Made by a program: the position numbers and the translations under genes
Assembly (NCBI RefSeq): GCF_000972705.2
Contig: NZ_LATL02000318.1
Location: 1 to 12,269, forward strand
Direction of reading: 5' to 3'
Source of the DNA: Limnoraphis robusta CS-951
GTDB lineage: Bacteria > Cyanobacteriota > Cyanobacteriia > Cyanobacteriales > Microcoleaceae
DNA length: 12,269 nt
Part shown: piece after piece, positions 5,670 to 12,269 of the stretch
Position numbering within the stretch: the stretch's first letter is position 1
Layout of the letters: each line of letters starts with the position of its first letter
Notes under the pieces: model-generated
Database searches by the model: none
What the model saw: the letters and a program-made list of their open reading frames with translations, nothing else
Told to the model about the DNA's origin: nothing

Positions 5670-6368
5670 ATGATGTTTAGTTATTTGAATCACAAAACCA
5701 TTGCTGCTATCGTTGCCGTTAGCCTAGTGAGTTTATTTGGTTGTTCTCAACAGCAACCCTCAGCAACTGTTGAACCTTCTGCTGATACTACGAAAACAGT
5801 TGTGAGTGAGACAAAAGCCGAAGATCCAAAAGCCGAAACGTTGAAAAATCTACAAGCGGCTTATAATGGTGAATCTAACGCTCATGTTATGTATTTAGAA
5901 TTTGCTGAAAAAGCCGATGAAGAAGGCTATGGAAAAGTTGCTCGTTTATTTCGTGCGGCGGCTCGTGCCGAAGAAATTCACCGGGATAACCATGCTAAAG
6001 TGATAATATCAATGGGCGCAACTCCTGAAAACGATATTGCTACGCCTCAAGTGAGTTCTACAGGAGAAAACCTAGAAAAAGCAATAAAGGGGGAATCCTA
6101 CGAACGTGATACCATGTATCCTAAGTTTATTTCCCAAGCCAAAACCGCAGGAAATGAAGCCGCCGTTCAAACCTTTACCTACGCCACCGAAGCTGAAGCC
6201 CAACACGCCGAATTATACACTCAAGCCCTGAACAACCTCAATGAGTGGAAAGAAGCAACTCAAGTAATTTATGTTTGTGAAGCTTCAGGACATACAACTA
6301 TGAATGCGGATGAAACTGCAACTTGTCCTCAAAGTAATGCTTCACAACAATTTGAAGAAATTCTCTAA
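5670..6368 (+). CDS. Rubrerythrin-like diiron lipoprotein with degenerate rubredoxin tail
   Basis: Rubrerythrins reduce peroxides at a diiron site fed by an iron-sulfur domain. This 232-residue protein begins with a lipoprotein signal peptide: a hydrophobic core (residues 10-23) and lipobox LFGC with Cys25, so it should be membrane-anchored outside the cytoplasm, unlike typical cytoplasmic members. A Thr/Lys/Glu-rich linker (26-55) follows. The four-helix domain (56-195) keeps the ligand pattern: Glu68 (GES), Glu101/His104, Glu142/Glu145 and Glu176/His179. The C-terminal rubredoxin-like part (200-225) has only Cys203 and Cys219. Ser206 and Ser222 replace the second cysteine of both CxxC pairs, so normal FeS4 binding is doubtful. 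AAAGGAG (5654-5660) supports the start at 5670. The Rieske lipoprotein gene follows after a terminator and could be functionally linked. Confidence 0.9.
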   Translation: MMFSYLNHKTIAAIVAVSLVSLFGCSQQQPSATVEPSADTTKTVVSETKAEDPKAETLKNLQAAYNGESNAHVMYLEFAEKADEEGYGKVARLFRAAARAEEIHRDNHAKVIISMGATPENDIATPQVSSTGENLEKAIKGESYERDTMYPKFISQAKTAGNEAAVQTFTYATEAEAQHAELYTQALNNLNEWKEATQVIYVCEASGHTTMNADETATCPQSNASQQFEEIL

Positions 6369-6419
6369 CTTAGGTTGAAGAATTCTTTGAGTATTGGTTA
6401 AAAAGAGAAACCCAGATAG

Positions 6420-6451
6420 AAACCCGGTTTCTCTAGCGAAACGGGTTTTTT
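6420..6451 (+). terminator. Rho-independent terminator after the rubrerythrin gene
   Basis: AAACCCGGTTTC (6420-6431) pairs with GAAACGGGTTT (6438-6448) around a six-base loop, with one bulged G, and runs into six T residues (6446-6451). It lies 51 bases after the rubrerythrin stop. An overlapping alternative hairpin is possible upstream: GAGAAACC (6405-6412) with GGTTTCTC (6426-6433), which would use up part of the terminator stem. Confidence 0.85.
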
Positions 6452-6509
6452 AAGGTTGGCTTTTCCGGAAGTGTAGATTGTCCTGTTTGAACCTGTAGCA
6501 TTTTAGTTT

Positions 6510-6950
6510 ATGAAGCGTCGAGAGTTTTTGACTTGGGTTGGAATTGGAGGATTGGCAACTTATTTACCCGTCGCCTTAGCCGCCTGTTCTCCTCAAAAAA
6601 CAGAATTACCATTAACAGTGAGTGCAACAAATTCAGAGGGATATCAATCGATAGGAACCCTCGATCAATTAACAGAAAAAGGTCAACTTTTAAGTAAAGA
6701 ATTGGCGATCGGTTCAGTATTAGTCATTCAAAAACCAGATAATCCTCAAGAAGTGATCGCCGTTAACCCCAGTTGTCCCCATGCTGGATGTTCTGTGAAT
6801 TGGAAAGCCGATCAAAACGCTTTTATCTGTCCTTGCCATGATTCCAAATTTGCCGCCGATGGTCAACTGTTAGAAGGGCCAGCAGAGGAACCCCTGAAAC
6901 GCTATGAAGCCAAGTTAGAAGGAAAAACGATTCTTGTCAAAGCCGGATAA
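6510..6950 (+). CDS. Small Rieske [2Fe-2S] protein with Tat/lipobox signal
   Basis: A 146-residue Rieske ferredoxin-like protein. The N-terminus KRREFLTWVGIGG has a twin-arginine motif (Arg3-Arg4, Phe6-Leu7) and a hydrophobic stretch ending in the lipobox LAAC (Cys26). This suggests export of a folded cluster protein by Tat and lipid anchoring in the periplasm or thylakoid lumen. Cluster ligands are Cys89 and His91 (CPHAGC) plus Cys107 and His110 (CPCHDS). Cys94 and Cys109 are placed for the disulfide of high-potential Rieske proteins. It is shorter than PetC of cytochrome b6f and lacks the PetC membrane helix, so it is not that subunit. Its partner is unknown; the preceding rubrerythrin lipoprotein is a candidate. 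No Shine-Dalgarno is evident before ATG 6510. A terminator at 6420-6451 separates it from the upstream gene, so it may have its own promoter. Confidence 0.88.
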   Translation: MKRREFLTWVGIGGLATYLPVALAACSPQKTELPLTVSATNSEGYQSIGTLDQLTEKGQLLSKELAIGSVLVIQKPDNPQEVIAVNPSCPHAGCSVNWKADQNAFICPCHDSKFAADGQLLEGPAEEPLKRYEAKLEGKTILVKAG

Positions 6951-7199
6951 TTCTCAACACCCAACACCTCACTGGTGACTGATGACTGTTCCCTGGTCAC
7001 TGATACACTGATAACTATTGTAGGGGGGCGACATTGTTCAGAAATGTCGGTAAATTGGGATAGGGAGTATTGATCAGTTCAATTGACTGATCGCACCTAA
7101 ATCCGACGAGATCGCGGGGAAATCACGCTTGATAGCTCCTGGGGTCAGATGTCCATTGATTAACCATTTACTGAACAGACAAGGGTTGAGGAAGTCAAT
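6951..7199. other. Intergenic region with degenerate repeats and two hairpins
   Basis: This 249-bp gap starts with degenerate short repeats (ACTGGTGACTGATGACTG and similar, to about 7015). Two hairpins follow: CGACAT (7029-7034) with ATGTCG (7044-7049), and GATCAGT (7072-7078) with ACTGATC (7086-7092). Neither has a T tract, so they are not clear terminators. GAGGAAG (7188-7194) is the ribosome binding site of the next gene. I cannot place a confident promoter. Confidence 0.5.
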
Positions 7200-8357
7200 A
7201 TGAAAGCCATGATTCTGGCCGCTGGCAAGGGGACACGAGTTCGTCCGATTACTTATACGATCCCTAAACCGATGATTCCCATCCTACAGAAACCCGTGAT
7301 GGAGTTTTTGGTGGAGTTGCTTCGTAAACATGGGTTTGACCAAATTATGGTGAATGTCAGCCACCTCGCTGATGAAATCGAAAACTACTTTCGAGATGGT
7401 CAACGCTTTGGAGTTCAGCTTTCCTATTCCTTTGAGGGCAGTATTGAAGACGGAAAACTGCTCGGAAAAGCTGTGGGTTCTGCGGGGGGGATGAAAAAAA
7501 TTCAGGACTTCTATCCCTTCTTTGATGATACGTTTATTGTATTGTGTGGAGATGCCCTAATCGATTTAGACTTAACCGCCGCCGTACAGCAGCATAAGGA
7601 AAAAGGTGCATTAGCGACTATCATAATGAAATCTGTTCCCCGGAATGCAGTTTCCAGTTACGGAGTGGTTGTAACCGATGACAAGGGTCGCATTAAAGCA
7701 TTTCAAGAAAAGCCAGCCGTCGAAGATGCCTTGAGTACCAGTATCAACACGGGGATTTATATTTTTGAGCCGGAAATTTTCCAACATATTCCCTCGGGTT
7801 GTGAATACGATCTCGGTAGCGACTTGTTCCCCAAACTCGTAGAGATCGGCGCCCCCTTCTACGGGATTACGATGGATTTTGAATGGGTGGATATTGGTAA
7901 AGTTCCCGACTATTGGCAAGCCGTTCGCGGTGTATTATCGGGAGAAGTGAAAAATATCTCGATTCCCGGTCAACAAGTCCGTCCCGGAATTTATACGGGC
8001 TTGAATGTTGCGGTCAACTGGGATAAAGTAAAAATTCGCGGCCCAGTCTATATCGGTGGCATGACTCGCATTGAAGACGGTGCGGAAATTGTCGGCCCAA
8101 CGATGATTGGTCAAAACTGTTGGGTTTGTAGCGATGCCTATGTCAGTAATAGCGTGATTTTTGAATACTCTCGTTTAGGCCCTGGCGTGCGTTTGGTGGA
8201 TAAATTGGTATTTGGACGCTATTGTGTAGACAAAACCGGAGCCTCGATTGATGTTCAAGCAGCCGCTTTGGACTGGTTGATTACCGACGCCCGTCAGATG
8301 TTGTCTGAACCCCCAGCAGAACGTCATGCGATCGCAGATATTCTCAGTGGTTCCTAG
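7200..8357 (+). CDS. Sugar-phosphate nucleotidyltransferase (mannose-1-phosphate guanylyltransferase-like)
   Basis: A 385-residue enzyme of the NDP-sugar pyrophosphorylase family, which joins a sugar 1-phosphate to a nucleoside triphosphate and releases pyrophosphate, giving activated sugars for polysaccharide or glycan synthesis in the cytoplasm. The N-terminal Rossmann-like domain opens with MILAAGKGTRVRPITYTIPKPMIP: the nucleotide-binding signature with Arg13, Arg15 and Lys23. It continues with CGDALIDLD (Asp118, metal-binding type), FQEKP and EWVDIGKVPDYW (Asp231). From about residue 255 the hexapeptide-like pattern (VKIRGPVYIGGMTRIEDGAEIVGPTMIGQNC) indicates a left-handed beta-helix, as in GDP-mannose and glucose-1-phosphate enzymes. 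The substrate cannot be fixed from motifs; mannose-1-phosphate/GTP is the best guess. GAGGAAG lies five bases before the ATG. priA follows after 54 bp on the same strand. Confidence 0.88.
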   Translation: MKAMILAAGKGTRVRPITYTIPKPMIPILQKPVMEFLVELLRKHGFDQIMVNVSHLADEIENYFRDGQRFGVQLSYSFEGSIEDGKLLGKAVGSAGGMKKIQDFYPFFDDTFIVLCGDALIDLDLTAAVQQHKEKGALATIIMKSVPRNAVSSYGVVVTDDKGRIKAFQEKPAVEDALSTSINTGIYIFEPEIFQHIPSGCEYDLGSDLFPKLVEIGAPFYGITMDFEWVDIGKVPDYWQAVRGVLSGEVKNISIPGQQVRPGIYTGLNVAVNWDKVKIRGPVYIGGMTRIEDGAEIVGPTMIGQNCWVCSDAYVSNSVIFEYSRLGPGVRLVDKLVFGRYCVDKTGASIDVQAAALDWLITDARQMLSEPPAERHAIADILSGS

Positions 8358-8411
8358 ATACGCCCATTTTGCTAAACTCGCAAACGATCTGCACTTTAAC
8401 AAACACTAACA

Positions 8412-11099
8412 ATGTCCACGATTACCTTCGATAGCGGTGCTGGACGCGCTAGCGTTCTTCAATCTCATCTCAAAGTTGCTGAAGCTGGTGCATCCTACAA
8501 TACAAATCATTCTTCAGCGAGTCCTTCACGGGATGAACGGTTAATCGAAGTTTTGGTGGACATTCCGGCGGGACAGTTAAAGTTTCAAGATAGCGAGGAG
8601 CAAAAACTTTTTACCTACTTAATTCCTGATCATCTGAATGTTGAACCTGGGGATATTTTGAGTGTACCATTTGGAGCAATGTATCTGGGTGCGATCGCCA
8701 TTCGTCTAACCACTCAAATTCCTCCGGGTTTGACTTTAGATCAAATTAAATCTGTTGATGAAGTTGTCTGTAAGGGTTTATTTCCGCCTCACTATTGGCA
8801 ATTGTTACAACAAATAGCGACTTACTACCAAACTCCCCTTATTCAAGTCATTCGCACGGCTTTACCTCCGGGGTTGCTGCGGCGAAGTCAACGGCGAGTT
8901 CGGTTGTGTGTAGATAAGATTCCCTCTGGTGTCGAAAATTTTCTGAGTCCTGCGGCTTTGAAAGTATTTAACATTTTACAAGCCCACAAGTCAAAAGATA
9001 TGAGTTGGGCTGAACTCAAGAAAAAAGTTAGTGGCGATTATTGGCTGAGAAAAGGATATCAAGATTTATTCGTTAGGGGTTGGGTTGAAAGTTATTTAGA
9101 GAGTCCCAAAAAAGTCCAAGCCAAGCAACAACTCGCTGTTATCTTGATTGGTGATCCTCACTCAGCAATTGATGTCACCAAACGTCAACAGGAAATTCTA
9201 CAAATTCTCAAAAGTTGTGGCGGCGAGGCGTGGCTGACTGAGTTTTTGCGCCTCTGTAAGACAACTTCTCCTACCCTAAAAACCCTGGCTGAAAAAGGTT
9301 ATGTTCTCATTCAAGAACGAGAAAAGCTGCGACTTTCTCAAGGCATCGAACAAACCGCAGATCAACCCAAAACCCTCACTCCCCATCAAACAAACGCTCT
9401 CAATATTATTCATAATTTATCGAGTTTTGCTCAAGTTTTACTGCACGGCGTTACAGGTTCCGGTAAAACAGAAGTCTATCTACAAGCGATCGCCCCGATT
9501 TTAGAACAAGGGAAATCAGCTTTAGTTTTAGTTCCAGAAATTGGTTTAACTCCCCAACTCACAGATCGATTTCGCGCCCGTTTTGGAGAAAAAATCTGTG
9601 TTTATCATAGTGGTTTATCCGAGGGAGAACGCTATGATACGTGGCGGAATATGACACGGGGAGACGCTCAAATTATTATCGGAACCCGTTCGGCTATTTT
9701 TGCGCCGCTCTCACAACTGGGCATCATTATATTAGACGAAGAACATGATAGCAGCTTCAAACAAGATCAACCCGCTCCCTGTTATCATGCTCGTACTGTA
9801 GCCTATTGGCGGGCTGAAATGGAAAACTGCCCCCTCATTTTAGGTTCAGCAACTCCGTCTTTGGAAAGTTGGGTGGCTGTTCGGGGGCAGCAAGGCAGAG
9901 GAACACCAAAGCATCAAAAAAGCCTTGAACTTTTCGATACTCAAAGCCCTACGCCTCATTCTAAATCGCTAATCTCCAATTGCTATTATCTCTCCTTACC
10001 GGAAAGAATTCAATCCCGACCTTTACCTCCTGTGGAAGTCGTTGATATGCGCCAGGAGTTGCGTCAGGGAAATCGTTCTATTTTTAGTTCGACGCTACAA
10101 CAAGCGCTACAACAGTTACAAGATGAAGGTAAACAGGGGATTTTATTTATTCATCGCCGGGGACACAGCACGTTTGTTTCTTGTCGCAGTTGCGGCTATG
10201 TGATGGAATGTCCTGACTGTGATGTTTCCTTGTCTTATCATCATATTCAGGAAGACGCGCTGCAAACGTCTCGGCAGGTTGTACCGATGCTTCGCTGTCA
10301 TTATTGCAACCACACTCAACTTTATCCCCAACGCTGTCCTGAATGTGATTCTCCCTATTTTAAACATTTTGGCAGTGGAACTCAGCGTGTTGTTGAGGAG
10401 TTAAGCCGACTGTTTCCACAATTAAGAATAATTCGGTTTGATAGTGATACCACTCGCACGAAAGATGCTCATCGAATTTTGTTAACTCGCTTTGCTGAAC
10501 GAGAGGCTGATTTATTAGTCGGAACGCAAATGTTGACGAAGGGTTTAGATTTGGCGGGAGTGAGTTTAGTTGGAGTAATTTCTGCGGATGGATTATTACA
10601 TTTATCCGATTATCGCGCCAGTGAACGGGCGTTTCAAACATTATTACAAGTAGCAGGACGTGCGGGGAGAGGCAATGACCCCGGACGTGTTATTATTCAA
10701 ACTTATACGCCGGAACATCCGGTCATTCAAGCGGTACAGCGTTATGAATTTGAGGCGTTTGTTGAGCGAGAATTACAACAGCGACAAGAATTGAATTATC
10801 CGCCTTTTGGTCAACTGATTGCCTTAAAATTAAGCAGTTTAAATGAAATTGAAGTTGAACAAACGGCTCAACAATTTGCGGATATTCTCCTTTCATCAGC
10901 AGAAGAAATCGCAGAAATTGAGATTTTAGGGCCTGCGCCTGCACCTATATTAAGAATAGCAAATCGATACCGTTGGCAGATTTTACTTAAACTATTACCG
11001 GGTACTGAAATTAATAGTATTAGTTTAGAACAGTTGGGAGAGGTTTGTCCCACTTCCGTCCGTCTAATGATTGATGTTGATCCGCTTCATCTCGGCTAA
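8412..11099 (+). CDS. priA: Primosomal replication-restart helicase PriA
   Basis: PriA recognises stalled or repaired forks and reloads the replicative helicase. The 895-residue protein has the N-terminal 3'-end-binding domain (about 42-150, RLIEVLVDIPAG...VPFGAMYLGAIA), a winged-helix region, then a superfamily 2 helicase: Walker A HGVTGSGKTE (Lys352), LVPEIGLTPQL, motif II LDEEH (Asp442), GSATPSLESW, and later GTQMLTKGLDLAGVSLV and QVAGRAGRG. The zinc-binding insertion is complete with eight cysteines: 591, 594, 600, 603, 629, 632, 642 and 645. It is about 160 residues longer than the E. coli protein. Extra sequence includes a 40-residue N-terminal extension, a Ser/Pro-rich insert at about 495-535, and a longer spacer between the zinc half-sites. 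No Shine-Dalgarno stands before ATG 8412. It may be co-transcribed with the preceding gene, 54 bp upstream. I see no terminator after it. Confidence 0.97.
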   Translation: MSTITFDSGAGRASVLQSHLKVAEAGASYNTNHSSASPSRDERLIEVLVDIPAGQLKFQDSEEQKLFTYLIPDHLNVEPGDILSVPFGAMYLGAIAIRLTTQIPPGLTLDQIKSVDEVVCKGLFPPHYWQLLQQIATYYQTPLIQVIRTALPPGLLRRSQRRVRLCVDKIPSGVENFLSPAALKVFNILQAHKSKDMSWAELKKKVSGDYWLRKGYQDLFVRGWVESYLESPKKVQAKQQLAVILIGDPHSAIDVTKRQQEILQILKSCGGEAWLTEFLRLCKTTSPTLKTLAEKGYVLIQEREKLRLSQGIEQTADQPKTLTPHQTNALNIIHNLSSFAQVLLHGVTGSGKTEVYLQAIAPILEQGKSALVLVPEIGLTPQLTDRFRARFGEKICVYHSGLSEGERYDTWRNMTRGDAQIIIGTRSAIFAPLSQLGIIILDEEHDSSFKQDQPAPCYHARTVAYWRAEMENCPLILGSATPSLESWVAVRGQQGRGTPKHQKSLELFDTQSPTPHSKSLISNCYYLSLPERIQSRPLPPVEVVDMRQELRQGNRSIFSSTLQQALQQLQDEGKQGILFIHRRGHSTFVSCRSCGYVMECPDCDVSLSYHHIQEDALQTSRQVVPMLRCHYCNHTQLYPQRCPECDSPYFKHFGSGTQRVVEELSRLFPQLRIIRFDSDTTRTKDAHRILLTRFAEREADLLVGTQMLTKGLDLAGVSLVGVISADGLLHLSDYRASERAFQTLLQVAGRAGRGNDPGRVIIQTYTPEHPVIQAVQRYEFEAFVERELQQRQELNYPPFGQLIALKLSSLNEIEVEQTAQQFADILLSSAEEIAEIEILGPAPAPILRIANRYRWQILLKLLPGTEINSISLEQLGEVCPTSVRLMIDVDPLHLG

Positions 11100-11155
11100 A
11101 ACAAGGCTATAGGCCATAGGCTAACCTATCCCCTGTTCCCTATTCTCTCGTCCTT

Positions 11156-11196
11156 GTAATCTGTGTTACAACATCGGCAAAAGTTTTTGCTATCTT
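11156..11196 (+). promoter_or_regulatory. NtcA-activated promoter of nblA
   Basis: GTAATCTGTGTTAC (11156-11169) matches the NtcA consensus GTA-N8-TAC exactly and is extended as TGTAA...TTACA. A TATCTT -10 box (TAN3T, 11191-11196) starts 21 bp after the site, inside the 20-24 bp window of class II NtcA-dependent promoters, which lack a -35 box. The predicted transcription start is near 11203. This fits nblA induction under nitrogen starvation, when NtcA is activated by 2-oxoglutarate. It is a sequence match only. Confidence 0.8.
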
Positions 11197-11202
11197 AGTG
11201 GT

Positions 11203-11355
11203 ATGAATCTTTTTTTTCGGGAAGAGTGGTCATTTTGTCAAACTTTTGTTACCTTTTGTAATAATAGGGTCAACGGTATCCGATTCGGATCGTCGTCCCC
11301 CAAGTCTCAACTTCGACTAAGCGACAAAATCTGCTCAACTCAATCAAGAGCCTAA
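11203..11355 (+). CDS. Possible leaderless 50-residue upstream ORF in the nblA leader
   Basis: ATG 11203 coincides with the predicted NtcA transcription start and opens 50 codons (MNLFFREEWSFCQTF... to the stop at 11353-11355). If transcription starts at the A, the mRNA would be leaderless. No family is recognised. The second promoter candidate and the palindrome lie inside this frame, which argues against a conserved protein. It may be a chance ORF. Confidence 0.2.
   Translation: MNLFFREEWSFCQTFVTFCNNRVNGIRFGSSSPKSQLRLSDKICSTQSRA
11235..11264 (+). promoter_or_regulatory. Second, sigma70-like promoter candidate for nblA
   Basis: TTGTCA (11235-11240) and TAATAA (11259-11264) are separated by 18 bp and would start transcription near 11271. 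A perfect 13-base palindrome, ATCCGATTCGGAT (11278-11290), lies just downstream and could be an operator. This would give a constitutive or separately controlled transcript about 65 nt shorter than the NtcA one. Confidence 0.45.
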
Positions 11356-11367
11356 ATTTAGAAGGTT

Positions 11368-11508
11368 ATGCCGAGGGCTTCTCGGTTAAAAGCCTGTCTG
11401 ACCGGGTGCTGCCGACAGTCCGGGGTGATGCAGGAAGTAAACATTAACACGGTTTGTACCGCGTTATATCAGTTTTATAAAGCAGTCAAAGTCTCGAAGT
11501 TCAATTAG
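11368..11508 (+). CDS. Possible 46-residue upstream ORF ending at the nblA ribosome binding site
   Basis: ATG 11368 opens 46 codons: a basic, cysteine-containing N-terminal half (MPRASRLKACLTGCCRQSG) and a tail ending YKAVKVSKFN. The stop TAG (11506-11508) overlaps the AGGAGA of nblA and lies 10 bases before its ATG, a spacing that would allow translational coupling. The own ribosome binding site is poor (GAAGG only two bases before ATG). No known small protein is recognised. The coding reading competes with the RNA-structure reading of this stretch. Confidence 0.25.
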   Translation: MPRASRLKACLTGCCRQSGVMQEVNINTVCTALYQFYKAVKVSKFN

Positions 11509-11518
11509 GAGAACCATT

Positions 11519-11716
11519 ATGAACCAGCCCAGCGAACTTTCAATGGAACAGCAGTTCAATCTATCTTCGTTCAAAATGCAGGTGAACCGTATGAGTCACG
11601 AACAGGCTCAAGAGTTCCTTGTTAACCTTTACGAACAAATGATGGTGCGAGAAAATATGTACCAGCAATTTCTCAAGTATCAATGGGGACTCGAACCTAG
11701 CCCAGAACAACAGTAG
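11519..11716 (+). CDS. nblA: Phycobilisome degradation protein NblA
   Basis: NblA is a small adaptor that binds phycobiliproteins and brings them to the Clp protease when nitrogen (or other nutrients) runs out. The 65-residue product has the family's form: an N-terminal ELSMEQQFNLSSFKMQV helix, then the longer helix MSHEQAQEFLVNLYEQMMVRENMYQQFLKYQWGL, with the conserved Leu, Met and Lys positions of the C-terminal half, and length in the normal range of about 55-65. AGGAGA (11507-11512) gives a well-spaced ribosome binding site. An NtcA-type promoter about 350 bp upstream explains nitrogen control. It stands alone on this strand, without a second nblA copy nearby. Confidence 0.95.
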   Translation: MNQPSELSMEQQFNLSSFKMQVNRMSHEQAQEFLVNLYEQMMVRENMYQQFLKYQWGLEPSPEQQ

Positions 11717-11994
11717 AGTCTGATGTTTGCCGTAGGCAACCTCTATCTCTTACTTTTTTCTACCAGAGAAACGAGTTGGGGGTAATGGGGTGTCAACTGG
11801 CATTTCCCCAGCGACAACATTAAGAATGTATGACAACTGAAGCGTGTTATTTTGAAAGTCATAAATTAATATCTTTTTGCTATCTGTAAATTGAGTTGAT
11901 TAAATACCTGCCTGATCTGTATCGTTATTGAAGTTAATTTTTCAACCCTAAACTCTACAAAAGTTTGAAGTTAACTCGACTATGTTTACCTGTT
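11717..11994. other. Intergenic region downstream of nblA, no gene seen
   Basis: The 278 bp after nblA hold no convincing ORF on either strand. A short hairpin, TTGCC (11727-11731) with GGCAA (11735-11739), follows the stop, and a C/T-rich stretch with TTTTTT at about 11754-11759 lies further on, too far away for a classical terminator. Otherwise the sequence is AT-rich and featureless to me. Confidence 0.5.
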
Positions 11995-12221
<227 letters not shown>

Positions 12222-12222
<1 letters not shown>

Positions 12223-12269
12223 TAAGGCTTACGTTCTAAAACCGTCTCCATCACACTCACTAGGTTAAG
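12222..12269 (-). CDS. Possible C-terminal end of a minus-strand gene leaving the window
   Basis: On the minus strand the last 15 codons of an open frame reach from the window edge to a TAA at 12224-12222: LNLVSVMETVLERKP. The stretch is too short to recognise a family. Its stop touches the right inverted repeat of the MITE-like element, so the repeat may have inserted just behind the gene or may mark its 3' end. Confidence 0.3.

Larger units (their letters stand above)
11203..11518 (+). promoter_or_regulatory. Long nblA leader with hairpins
   Basis: From the predicted NtcA start to the nblA ATG there are 316 bases. The 3' half is rich in complementary segments: CCGAG (11371-11375) with CTCGG (11381-11385); GGCTT (11376-11380) with AAGCC (11390-11394), which would make a pseudoknot or an alternative fold with the first; CTGTC (11394-11398) with GACAG (11414-11418); and ACGGT...ACCGCGT (11449-11464) around a TTGT loop. 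AGGAGA (11507-11512) is the nblA ribosome binding site. I recognise no known riboswitch class. Two small ORFs occupy the same sequence and are listed separately. Confidence 0.5.

Noticed and set aside
6510..6950. Cytochrome b6f Rieske subunit (petC)
   Set aside because: It is too short, has a lipobox rather than the PetC transmembrane anchor, and has no petA next to it.
7029..7092. Terminators after the Rieske gene
   Set aside because: Both hairpins lack a following T run and have short 6-7 bp stems; they could equally be operator sites or chance.
11340..11518. A known riboswitch or glnA-type RNA in the nblA leader
   Set aside because: I could not match the hairpins to the conserved cores of the glutamine, cobalamin or other classes I know, so it is reported only as an unassigned leader.
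11717..11760. Rho-independent terminator of nblA
   Set aside because: The TTGCC/GGCAA hairpin has only five pairs and no T tract follows it directly; the T run comes 15 or more bases later.

Overview
The window looks like chromosomal DNA from a filamentous, phycobilisome-containing cyanobacterium, probably of the Oscillatoriales type (Planktothrix, Lyngbya or Oscillatoria-like; the genus is inference). The signs are an nblA gene behind an NtcA-type promoter, at least seven HIP1 octamers (GCGATCGC, at about 2213, 2635, 3487, 4353, 8328, 8691 and 9486), heptanucleotide tandem repeats (STRR), and a moderately AT-rich base composition.

Positions 1-3656 are rich in mobile elements. The window opens inside the 3' part of a group II intron: the HNH tail of its intron-encoded protein, then a textbook domain V and domain VI. 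The intron ends at about 284, exactly at a codon boundary inside a tnpB gene of an IS200/IS605-type element. That element ends at about 1174, with its terminal hairpin and (predicted) omegaRNA end. Only 17 bases later begins a complete NERD-nuclease/UvrD-like helicase gene (1192-3039). A decayed IS1-family copy follows (3116-3656). It has recognisable 22-bp terminal inverted repeats, an internal deletion, a frameshift, two nonsense codons, and a 54-bp palindromic insertion that keeps the reading frame. It seems to have cut off a short ORF on its left and lies 19 bp before a sensor histidine kinase with no visible response regulator.

Positions 3676-7199 hold the histidine kinase, a gene-free stretch (4996-5669) full of small dispersed repeats, a rubrerythrin-like lipoprotein, a strong terminator and a Tat/lipobox Rieske protein. 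The last two look like a pair of extracytoplasmic redox lipoproteins. The rubredoxin tail of the rubrerythrin has lost the second cysteine of both CxxC pairs, each replaced by serine.

Positions 7200-11099 are housekeeping: a sugar-phosphate nucleotidyltransferase with a C-terminal left-handed beta-helix, and the primosomal helicase PriA, both on the plus strand.

Positions 11100-11716 hold nblA, the adaptor for phycobilisome degradation. It has a near-ideal NtcA-activated promoter (GTA-N8-TAC, 21 bp, TATCTT), a second sigma70-like promoter and a leader of about 315 nt. Two consecutive small ORFs and several hairpins fill the leader, and these are competing explanations for its length. The last 500 bases contain a MITE-like repeat with 12-bp terminal inverted repeats and a long STRR array, then possibly the last 15 codons of a minus-strand gene leaving the window. 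No complete novel multi-gene system is evident. The most unusual items are the in-frame palindrome in the dead IS1, the intron nested in tnpB, the CxxS rubredoxin tail, and the nblA leader.
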